Shown here piece after piece: positions 46,381-56,692 of a stretch of 64,000 nt of DNA; position 1 is the first letter of the stretch; each line of letters starts with the position of its first letter. Source of the stretch: Polytrichum commune. Lineage: Eukaryota > Streptophyta > Polytrichopsida > Polytrichales > Polytrichaceae. The notes beneath the pieces were generated by a model, which was not told where the DNA came from, searched no databases, and saw nothing but the letters and a program-made list of their open reading frames with translations. The stretch spans positions 16,554,001-16,618,000 of the forward strand of contig OX485806.1 in NCBI GenBank assembly GCA_950295325.1, in the 5' to 3' direction. The position numbers and the translations under genes were made by a program.

Positions 46381-48868
46381 CTACTTCTTTGGACAAAGGT
46401 TCTCAACAGCAGTTACAATTTGGTGGGGTTGCACTACAGTCAGCTCCTCAAGGGGCCCAGAGTATGGAGTGGGGACATCCTGCGATGAAAGACATCCAAT
46501 AGGGGCATCCAATTCGTCCCAGAACGTCTCCATGATGGCAGACCTGAGACTGGCACCAATGCCTCCAGTTCGCATGCACTCCTCAACAATGAGGACTCTA
46601 TGTGTCTTCTTCACCGACTGGCCAATTGTGTACATGTCAAAGGGCTTCAGTGAGCGGATATCAATGATCTCCGGATCATACCCCTTGTTTACCAAAGTCT
46701 TCACAGCCTGCACCAACCAAATGCAGATACAAAAGTAAACACCAGACCACCCTCAATTTTCACTGGAAGTCACAAGAACAGCATAGAGCTGTTTGGCATG
46801 CCACAACATCAGGAACGACAAAAACCTAAAACATATGGTTAATTTATTTTTCAGTACCTCCCGGTTGTGAGTTCATCTTGAGAGGGGACTAGACTTCATC
46901 TATGGAGTCTCTCTTCTAACTCAGAGATGACCTACTTCAAAATGACCAAGTCTGAACTTCAGGAGAAGTAGCAGCAGGAATGCACAACAAATCAAATAGA
47001 ACAACAGATTACATCCAGACACACACTCAATTAACAATCAGCGACAAACTGCTTTGAGTCACAATAAAAGCATATCCTACTGGTTTGAGAGCTTCTTTGG
47101 CATGCCACAGCACCAGGCATGATGATGATCTATGATTTCAAGCTTAAGAAAATCTCCTATTCAAAAGACAGTGGGTGATATAAATTCATCTTGGAAAGGC
47201 CACATGTGTGCAGTAGGGCCATCTACAGGCACTGGACTTCACAACAAAATTTTCTTTTAACTCCGGAAGCCTGTGAGATTATCTCTACTTGGAATTCACC
47301 AATTCTTGAGATTAACTTCGGGAATAGCATCAGCAGCAGAATCAGCGACAAATCAACTAGAACAACATAATAAGAAAGCCCAGCATTTAAGAAAGGAAAA
47401 AACCCACCTGAATTACATGGTACCGCATCCTTGAGTAGGTGAGGATAGTTATGTCAGTGCCAGGTCGCACCATCTCGGCCTCCTCCAAGCAGCAAATGTA
47501 TTCCTCATCAGGGATTGTCTCCTTCATGTTATACAAAAGCACATGCTCATACAGGATAACAGGGTTTTCGCTCCGGATGGCAGCCTTCATCAAGCCCTTG
47601 GCATTGTAAGGCGTGGAGCAAGCAACCATCTGCAATCCTGGAACCGACTGGAAATACGACTCCAGACGTTGAGAGTGCTCTGCTCCCAGCTGCCTACCCA
47701 CTCCTCCAGGACCACGGATAACTACAGGAATCCTGAATTGCCCCCCAGATGTGTAATGGAGCATACCGCAGTTGTTAGAAATCTGGTTATAGGCTAGCAG
47801 AAGAAAGCCCATATTCATGCCCTCAATCACAGGCCGCAAGCCTGTCATTGCAGCTCCAATCGCCATTCCAGTGAATGAGTTCTCGGCAATTGGGGTGTCC
47901 AGAACCCTCCAGGATCCAAACTTCTCTGTAAAACCCTTGGTGACCTTGTAGGAGCCACCATAGTCACCCACGTCCTCACCAATCACACAAACCTTAGCAT
48001 CCCTCTCCATCTCCTCCTCGAGCCCCTCGCGAAGAGCCTCAAACATAAGAAGCTCATGCCTGGATGAAAAACCACACATTCAACGACACTACCACGCAAG
48101 ATTCTAGAAAAAAGAGCCTTCATCACAATTATATTTTGATTCAATGGGAGATTTTGTCATGAATTGGTCCCCTATGATCTCCAACTGGTTGTTTCCAGTA
48201 CAAAGTCAATAATTATTTTCTACTTGTGTTGCATGATGCTCAAACCTCAACACTACCACCAAGCATGGATACAAAACCTTAACATACATGGAAGGTGTTG
48301 TATGCAAAACAACCAAGTCCCGACCAAAAGAGTTGTCTCATTAAACAATAACTGTACTGATTAGAGAAACAAACACCACGTGACACAACAACCTTCCTCC
48401 CTCCCAACCTAACAAAGAACTTCTACACTCCACAGAGTGCATCGAGACGAACTCACCCTCCTTTCGATGTGGATGCACTTGTCGCTGTTTCTTTCGCCTG
48501 CATCATATGACCATACCCAACCGGACTCATTCATTAGACCACCTTATCTCAACCTCGAGAACAACAATCTCGCACCTCAAAAACAACATCAACATTGACG
48601 ATGATGCAAGAGATTTGCATACCGCAACCACATTGGTGGCGACGCTGAGAGGCTCCCGCTTCGGGGGGGTAGGGTTTGACGAGGAAGACAGAGGCCTGTT
48701 GTTCACGGACGCTCTCACAGCTCCAACGCGTTGTGAGCTCGAGACGGGGAAGCGGGCGGCCTCGCCATTGAATCTGGAGCTACTCATGCCTGTTTGTTGC
48801 GGCGCCGCCATCGCCATCGCGGCGGCCTCGCTCAAGCTCCCCGCCATGGCCACGGACATGAGCGCCAT
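46381..48868 (-). CDS. Pyruvate dehydrogenase E1 subunit beta, plastid type
   Basis: Four exons (48868-48623, 48497-48457, 48059-47408, 46707-46381) give 421 residues; all phases agree. The first 70 or so residues are Ala/Ser-rich ([12 protein letters not shown]...), as in a transit peptide. The mature enzyme starts near [21 protein letters not shown] and shows [67 protein letters not shown] and [13 protein letters not shown]. These are hallmarks of the plastid, cyanobacteria-like E1 beta, not the mitochondrial one. With E1 alpha it decarboxylates pyruvate using thiamine diphosphate, feeding acetyl-CoA to fatty acid synthesis in the stroma. Exon 2 is only 41 bp. A CT-rich leader (48908-48938 on the minus strand) precedes the start. 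Confidence 0.95.
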
Positions 48869-48906
48869 CGCTCCGCAGGGATCCCACCAATGCGAGGGGG
48901 GAGTGC

Positions 48907-48944
<38 letters not shown>

Positions 48945-49030
48945 ACTCAACGAAGGGCTTGCTCGCGCAGACAAAGGGCCCTGTCGATCGCATCGTTCGT
49001 AACGATGGATGGCTAGCTCCCATTATTCAT
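48869..49030 (-). promoter_or_regulatory. Putative 5' leader of PDH E1 beta with (CT)n
   Basis: On the minus strand a pyrimidine run of about 15 CT units lies 40-70 bp upstream of the start codon. CT-rich leaders are common in plant genes. An imperfect foldback ('cgttcgtaacgatggatgg' / 'ccatcgttgtgaacgatg') is at 48990-49050. Confidence 0.4.
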
Positions 49031-49724
49031 CCATCGTTGTGAACGATGATATTATGTCTCACCCCCCATTCACCCACCCACCCACTTTTAATGAAGAGCC
49101 ACAATTTCATGAAACACACACTATTTTGCCAAGTCTCAAAATTAGTGAGGATTGAAAATTCTACTGAGTGATATGAAATTCCTGAATACATGTCCAGAAA
49201 AGTAGTGCATGCTCTAAAGTGCTTGTAGAGTGATAAAAGTATTCATAAGCAAACATATATTTGTCGGTGAACATACTATAATGAATAGTGTCGGTACTTG
49301 TAGGAAATAATGCTACTATGAAGTGTATTTTCAATGAATTAGTGTTGGTGTGAACAATGTCTCTTAGATCTTTGGGTGGCATTAATTTCATATTGTAAAG
49401 AAATGTAGTATCACCTTCACTAATTTCCCACACTCACTATTTACCCTCCCTTGCTAATTGGGGTAATTATTGTAGTAAGGGCACACTTCCGTGTTGCGAG
49501 TCGAATTGGCAAAAACTATCAAGTAGACAAAGTCTTGGAAGTGTGCAAAATTCTTCTTCTTTTTTCATGAGAACGAGAATCAGCCTTTGAGTTTGAGGAC
49601 ACAAATTCAATCACCTCTCTATTCCAAAACTAGAAATCGACTTCCAATCGAGCGTTAGATAAGTTTGATTTGCTTGAGGTAAATGGGTCTCAAATAGTTT
49701 TTTTCTCAACTAGTCCACCTCTTC

Positions 49725-50060
49725 TAGGATATGAAACATGTAATTGGTATGAGATGGTTAGCAAATCCAAATTGAGGTTGTAGTCATTTTCCTCATAATA
49801 TATAGAGCTCATATGAATATTCATTCATTATCAAAGTGAGGATCCTTGTCTTTGTTAAATAGTCATACCATCCTCCCTCCCCCTCCCCCCCCCCCTAAAT
49901 TGTGTTGACCAAGTATCTTATTCTAAGAATGTAGTCCAAGCTCTTTTAAACTCGTGTATTTTTGGTATTAGTTCTTGGAGCCACACACCTAACCACATAC
50001 CACTCAAATGTAGGTGTATGATTAAGACAAGTAACTCAATTAAGGCACGTCCACCTCACA
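49725..50060. repeat. Dispersed repeat family A, copy
   Basis: Ordered blocks match 44930-45270 along almost the whole length, interrupted by a C-rich tract at about 49880-49896. Confidence 0.7.
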
Positions 50061-50740
50061 AAGTACAAACTTATGTGTTGCCAACCAAGCTGGCGATAAA
50101 CTGCCATATGATGAAATTTGACCCCTACCACATGGAAGTGTGCCAAAAAATAATTTGAAGGGAACAAGAATCGGCGGTTTAGGGAAAGAGTGAGTTTGAG
50201 GACGTTGATTTGATCACCTCTCTATGCATAATTGGAAATTGACTTTGGTTTATGTGGAGAATAATGAAGATTTGCATAAACATGTTGGTTCGCACCCAAG
50301 ATTTGGTTGTCCGTACATGTTTGACAAACCATGTGGATAGGGGATATGTGCTGCCCGCATCTAGCCATGGTGGATGCTAGGAGATGAAATCCCACTCATT
50401 CACTACAAGATAGAAAGCATAACGCCCATGTTATTTACACCAGCATGAATGCGAGCATGTTAGCCTTATATTGATCACGGGTTATCATGATGCAGTATAA
50501 GGTGTTATGCCATCCTTTGGGATGGTGGGCTCAAACGGTGGTAGTATTTGATTTGATAGCAAGTATCCTATCTCTGTAAGTGTTAGGGTTGGGGGGGGGG
50601 GGGTGTACCAAGGCTTGCTTCTCTGATTTTTGTTTGTTTGTTTAGTACAAGGTATTCTATAGCATTTTGGTGCATGTTTTTTCATAAAGGTTTTTAACGG
50701 TGTTTTTTTGGAATGAGGAGTTTGTTGAGTTTTTCCATGT
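50061..50740. other. Gene-free interval with G tract
   Basis: No coding exon is recognised. A G tract of about 14 lies at 50590-50604. It may be the 3' flank or tail region of the minus-strand LINE. Confidence 0.4.
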
Positions 50741-50745
50741 TGTGT

Positions 50746-52565
50746 TCATGTATGGCTCCTTTTGACATAGGTTGTGATGGCGATGAGGAAGTTTACTTTC
50801 CATCCGTCAATTTGGAGTATGGCTATTAATTGGTCATATTTGTGGTGCTTGTGTGCGAGGGCTTGTTCGGGGAATTTTTCATGGCAGTATGTGAATTCAA
50901 TGAGTTGGAGTGTGATGGATGGGGAGGGGGTGATGGGGAGGGAGGTCTGGTTTGGGGCACCTATTACGCGTTGGATGTCCGGTCTTAATCTTGCAGGGCA
51001 TTGGCATGGTGGACGATGATATGTGCATTTTAGTATCCATTTTGGGATTGTGGAGTTGGGTGGTATGTAATTGTGATACCTTGCATTAGTCAAGGTGAAG
51101 TACATGGCAAATGTATTAGTTTGTAGTCTTTGGGAATAAGGTTGATCGCTTTGTTGTGGCGGTCTATTATGACCCCTTTGAGGTTTTGGCCATGTGTCTT
51201 TGGTAATTTGGGGACATAGTGAGCAATCGGGATTTGAGTGTGTGAGGGGCCAAAAAATGTTTTTCCCTATCATTGCACGTGTACTGTGCATAGCAATATT
51301 TCAATGTTTGTGTAATTTGGGCATCAATTATGACTGTGGTTTTCCATAAACAATTCAATAATTTGTGGTTAATTTGGTTGTTTGATAGCCTTTTTTTTTT
51401 TTTTAATGTATGGGTATTTGTTTTTGGCATGGGTGATCTTGCGTTCTTGGTGTTCTTTGTCGAGGATTGTGTGAAGTTGCGGATGGCTCTATTCTTTGTT
51501 GATGAATGTGTGATTGTTGGGTAGTTGGCGAGCTACTGTGGGGGTGGTATGGGCAATGTGTATGTGAGGGACTTGGGGGATGCACTCGGGAGGTTTTAAA
51601 AAGTACCCACAAAAATATAAGGTCCCAAATACAATTTGAACCTAAAAATTATAAAGTAGTTACTTTTATACTAAAGGAATTGTAGAAAGTAACAATAATC
51701 TATGGTAAGTAATGTAGGGCTTGTTATATTAGTTCAAATTAGAAAACATTAGTTATAATATAGCACATAAGTTAGATATAATAATAATAGTTATTATTAT
51801 AATTATATGTAATGTTTAGTATGGTGAGTTGTCAATTTGTACAAATGTGCATCAATGGATGTTGGTATGGTCTGGGAGATTGGTGTAGAATTCATCAATG
51901 AGGTTTGTTGAGGTATACTTGGGGCCACCTTGTCTTGAGATGGTTTTTTGGTTTGTTATGGGGTGGAGGCTAATGTTTTTTTGAATTGGGCCTAGTTGTG
52001 GTTGCCTTAAATTGGATGCATTTTTGCACTGTTTGCTCTTCATATGAGCGAAATATCTCTATTAAATTCATTGGCTAGAATGATTTGGTGGCTAATGTGA
52101 TGGGTTATTAGTATTGGATTTGGTCTTGGATTTTTTTGTAGGAGTTGTACGCCGTCTAGGTGGGTAGGCATGTGTAATATAAGAATGGGTGTGATAGGTT
52201 TCTTGGTGATTTTGAGTGCTTGGAGATATGGTGAGGTTGAAAATGGTGTGGGGGTTTTTGTGATGTATTCATCAGAGCAGATGGTTTTGTGTATCATTCT
52301 AAGTATAACCCCTTTGGGTGATGTGGTGTAGTATGTTGGTTGGCTATGTGTGTGGGGGGGGGGGTGTTGTTAGAGTTGTTGTAGATAATTTTGTAGTCTA
52401 GGAATCTTTGGTCTATATGTGTTGTTGATTTGTTTTTAAGGACTTTGATTTCTTGGACTAGTATGATTTGTGATGCATTGTGGAATGTGAGCATAAGGTC
52501 ATGGATGCCTAGTAGACTGAAATTTATGTGGCATGTGTTCTAGGTGATGAGACTTAAAGATGGCG
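50746..52565 (-). mobile_element. LINE retrotransposon remnant, endonuclease plus C-terminal part
   Basis: On the minus strand, 52560-51840 reads in shifting frames like an apurinic endonuclease of non-LTR retrotransposons: a start like ITWNxCHINFSLLGIHDLM, ILVQEIKVLKNK, ILILHMPTHLDGVQLLQ, ILANEFNRDI (in place of the usual GDFN motif) and RQGGPKYTSTNLIDEFYTN. 51430-50750 reads like the region after the reverse transcriptase: RHNKAINLI, RLRPDIQRV and IEFTYCHEKFPEQAL, then KYDQLIAILQIDGW. The segment between is only about 400 bp and partly AT-rich, so the reverse transcriptase is missing. Stops and frame changes throughout show it is dead. Confidence 0.65.
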
Positions 52566-53850
52566 TTTCATGGTCATTGAGGGTTGGTGGTGGGGCTCAG
52601 GAAAATTTTCGGGAGTCTTTGGAGTGTTGTGGTGAGCGGTCCTGGGTTAGGGAGTATGTCTCCACTTAGTAGGATGAGGGTGCGGGGCCAAATCCCTGGC
52701 TCTCACCGAAAAGGAGCCATGCAAGGACATGATCAAAACTTTATAGGGTGTGTAGTAAGGGGTTGGAGGATGGATGTAGAGCAAGCACTCCCAAAGCCCA
52801 CTTTATCTCTTAGATAACCTTTAAGGATAAATTTTGAACACAAGATGGAAAGTGTGTTGATGGATACCAACTGCACATACTAGCCCATTGCGATGCATGA
52901 GACATGGGATTGATACCCTACTCCAACATCTTCATGCCTCCACACTTTTTTTTAGCAAAGTGTACGTGGCTTTTGCATTTAGTCCAAGTAAAGTTGAATT
53001 TCAAGTTCATAGGGATTGCTTGAACATCTGTTTGTTGGGAATGCTAATTGTTCAATACATGGATGAAATATGCAAATTGGATGATTCATGGGATATTACG
53101 AGCTGCCCCAACTCAAAAAAATGCCAATCAATCTTCGTCGTAGATGTGCATCCGACCATCCAAATCCCTCGGCTATACTTGCATTGTCCCCTTCGGTAGG
53201 ACTCATGGACTTGGGGTGCAAGGTGCAAGCATGGTCAAGTGTACCAAAAAAAGGGTTCTTGTATATTAAAACCATAATTTTCTTGGTCAAACACCTAAAA
53301 AGAATAATAGATTATCGTTTAAATTGGATTTTTTCCATGGAAAATTCTATTGTTGTGTTAAATACTCAAATATCAAGATGAGATCTTAAAGGCTTATCAT
53401 TAAACGTGATGCTCAAAAGCAATGACTATATCTGGTCCCGGACATGAATTTCATAACCTTAAATTTTTTGAGTTGGATTTTCTCATATTGATTAAATTTA
53501 TTAGAAACTTGAGGGCATAATTACAATAGTTTTACAATAATATCAATATTATCATATTCTATCATATTTCAAACAAAGTTTAGACAAGTACTTGTTCAAT
53601 ATCACCTACTTGCACACCACTTGCATTGTCTTCTAAAATATCTAGACTTTTCTTGAAAAAAATTATGGACATAAATTGTTTAGCTTTGTAGATCAATGTT
53701 CTTTTAATTTTTTTATTCTTTTTTCTTAACATAATTCAAAGTTAGTGTACACGTAGTTTTGAATCATTTTCACTTAAACCTATATACATGGTTCAAGAGT
53801 TGTCTTGTAACGTGTATTTACTTATTTATTTACTATTTACTATTTACAAC
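52566..53850. other. Gene-free interval beyond the LINE
   Basis: The first 250 bp could still belong to the LINE 5' part (ORF1 or leader); I cannot assign it. 53400-53850 is very AT-rich. No host gene is seen. Confidence 0.4.
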
Positions 53851-54180
53851 CTCTAGTTCAACTAAACTCCTTTACTAGAAGACTAGAGGTGCCACCCTAG
53901 GTGCTCTAGCAGTTCTAAAGGTAAAGGGAGTCACTACTAGTTGAGACTATGATCTTACCCTAGGTTATCACCTCGTAAGTAATGACCATGAGTTAACTAT
54001 ACTTAGAGTTATCCTAAAGGCATGGAGGGAGAGCTAGTTAAGATATTTGGAACTACTAGTTGAAGGGAGCCTTAACTCATAGTAGTATCTAGTATATAAG
54101 CTCTAAGGTTGGGTGGAACATGTCTCTTGAATCTCATTATTGTGAGCCACTTCACCTTGCTTGCACCTTGTGGCCGTCTA
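53850..54180 (+). mobile_element. Possible solo LTR or LTR fragment
   Basis: A repetitive 'actagttga' block structure is followed by 'agtatataagctctaagg' (TATA-like, about 54090), then 'tctcattattgtgagccact' and a CT/TG-rich stretch. That layout is typical of a plant LTR promoter. I cannot find matching ends, a target duplication or internal retroviral domains. Confidence 0.3.
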
Positions 54181-55390
54181 TAATCTAAGTGATTGCTTTA
54201 ATGTATTTGGGGTGTTTGTGGTGTGGGAGGGTTAGGACATGGTGGTTATGTATCCAAGGAATGGTGCCATAATAATATTAGTTGTGGTTGGGTAGTGGTA
54301 TGCTGTAGAAGTGTAATGGTAAGTATGAGGTATCTTGATGGGTAGGGTGTTTTTTGTGTGAGTGTATTGTGATAAGTGGTGAGGGATATTATAGATGATG
54401 TTGGTTTGCTATGGAGTTTGAGTTTTGTGAGGGTAGGTGGTGCTACAAATTGTGATTATTATGAAAAGGGTAATTTTGGCTTAATTGTTTTTTAGGTTAT
54501 CACGGAGGTTCTTCGAGGTGGTGGCACAATAATTTTGTGGTATCTTTTCCAATTGTTGCTTGTTTAGTAAGACACATTGTGGGAGGATTGCTATGATTCA
54601 TAAGAACATCTTGGGCTCTCTATTGAACAAAGAATGAGCAATGTAAGCCATTGATAATGTTCTAGGTGGAAGTTATTCATTAAAGCCGTGATAGCCTTGG
54701 TGTTGTTGATTTGCAGATGTTGTGGGGAAGCCATGTGGTTCCACTAGGGGAAGTGGAGGGACCGTTTTGTGAGGGCCAAGTGGAATTGGGGGGAGTTGGT
54801 GTGTGTTTGTTGATGCGGGTGGATGTGGATGTGCTTCAGGAAGAGAGCACCGAGGTGTTGGACTATGTTGTGATTATGTTGTTGAGAGAGTTGAAATTCA
54901 TCAGCCATACACTTACCATTGGGTGGACATGGAGGGTGTGGTTCTCGACTGTTTTGGTTCATGCTTCCACTCTCCAATTGGTGTTGAGGTTGATGCTTGA
55001 GGTGAGTGATGCAAGTTGCCCGTCTAGTTTCCCCTCCCTTTCCGACATGGCTTTGTCGAAGGCCTTCTATGTTATGGTTGGGTTGTTGAGTGCAGCATTC
55101 GACATTGCTTCACTCTTCTTCACAATAGCTTTGCATGCCGGAGCTTGGCCTACTTTCGTGTGGCTTGATGGGTCGCCAAAGGTGATGTCGATGATGTTGT
55201 CCTCCCCAAAAAGCTTCTTGATCGATACTTGTGACTCATTGGGGGAGGTTTGTTGGCTACAAGGGTGGCTCATTTACTACAAGGTTTACTCTTGCCTTAT
55301 TAGGAACTCTTGAGCCCACCTTCTAAAAGGTTATACACCATATAATGCATCATCTCTGAACATGATCAATATAAAGAGCATAGACTCATA
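54181..55390. other. Unassigned repeat-like region
   Basis: A 200-codon plus-strand frame (54711-55313) exists, but the opposite strand is equally open in pieces and neither resembles a family I know. G/T-rich composition resembles the LINE plus strand, so a further retroelement fragment is plausible. Confidence 0.3.
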
Positions 55391-55419
55391 TTCACATCGG
55401 TGCTAAAACACCGAAGCTC

Positions 55420-56692
55420 CTTTTTTGTTCCTTTTCAGGAACTCTTGAGGTACCAATACATAGTTGATTTCTTAATCCAAAGTGGTCCAAGAGTGTTACT
55501 TCTACAAAACATCATGTCTTTAGATAACCAAGGTCTAAGCCACTTCATTACTATCAACCCATGTACATGGACTGTGGAAACTATCACGTTTGATATTTGA
55601 GAACCTACTCACAGACACTACCTGACATTAAGAATACCTCTTTTTGGTAAACTCTGATTTATTCCAATAAAATTACATGCCACAGCTTCATCTAATGTCA
55701 TGTTATAAAGTTCATTAGATTTGGCAACTCCGTTACCTTACCTACGTTGCAGCCTCCACTCACTCGTCTTTGACATGGTAGGTTTAACTGTGGACATGCA
55801 ACATGTGCACACACAGGTCATGCTCTGCCTTTCACTTGGTTTTATTTTGTCTAAGAACAGTCAAACATGTTTTCTATGTCCATAATTCCCTTAAGCATAG
55901 GTGTTAATAGTAGGAGACTATCCATTTAAAATTTGGCTACCTTACCATTATCATTGCAAGAACAAGTTTTGAGAGTTGACGCTAATCAGAAGAACATCCT
56001 ATTTCTATCTGGCACACACACAAATGATCATGTATGAAAACAGTGCAAGTAACAAGAAATCATCATGCTCATAAGAGATGTAAGGAGCCTCATCACCCAT
56101 CCCCTCCAAAGACTTCCTCAATCCCCGTGTTTCAAGAGCTGTTTCTCAAGAGAAAGTTGGCATTGGCACATCCAGATGTAATAAGAGTGAAGACCCAGAA
56201 GCCGGATCAGTCACAAGGGTTGGAGAAATTGAGTTAAATAACATAGAAGTACTCTGATGGTCTTTGCACTATGCTTGAGCTAACTAGGTATACTCAGTAT
56301 CAGCCATCCCTTGTCTAATTATAATTCTTTCTATCCTTGCAGGGAAGATACCTCACTGTGTTGAGTGAAGGAATCCAGCACCCTGGAGAAAAACGGCTAT
56401 CGCAAATTGAAGAATCAAAAAAGGGTTGGAATCCCATGCAGCCAACCTCCGTGGATGTCAGTGAAAGGCCCACCAGGTGGTAAATCGAAAGAGGTACTGC
56501 ACTGAAGCAACCTTTGTTGTTCTTAAGACATATACCTTAGTATCTTTGTATGTTCTGAAAGACAAAGATAGCCCCACTAGTACAAGATGGATCAATCGCA
56601 GACGCTTGGGATTCGATTATTCCGCCAAGATAGTGAGGTTAAAGATGATGAAGAAGAATATTTAGAACTGCTCACACAGTTACTTGCTTGGT
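55420..56692 (+). other. Possible 3' exons of an unrecognised plus-strand gene
   Basis: Two segments follow good acceptors. After 'ttccttttcag' at about 55438 the frame reads ELLRYQYIVDFLIQSG. After 'tctatccttgcag' at about 56341 it reads GRYLTVLSEGIQHPGEK and continues to WNPMQPTSVDVSERPTR with a donor-like CAG|GTGGTA. A last segment from about 56600 could read [20 protein letters not shown] with a stop near 56690, just inside the 3' end of the protease gene on the other strand. I cannot join them into one certain model or name a family. Confidence 0.25.

Noticed and set aside
48507-49016. 169-codon plus-strand frame over PDH E1 beta exon 1
   Set aside because: Antisense shadow; its RERERE tail is the GA microsatellite.
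54711-55313. 200-codon plus-strand frame
   Set aside because: No recognisable domain, pieces of the other strand are equally open, and composition matches the nearby retroelement debris.
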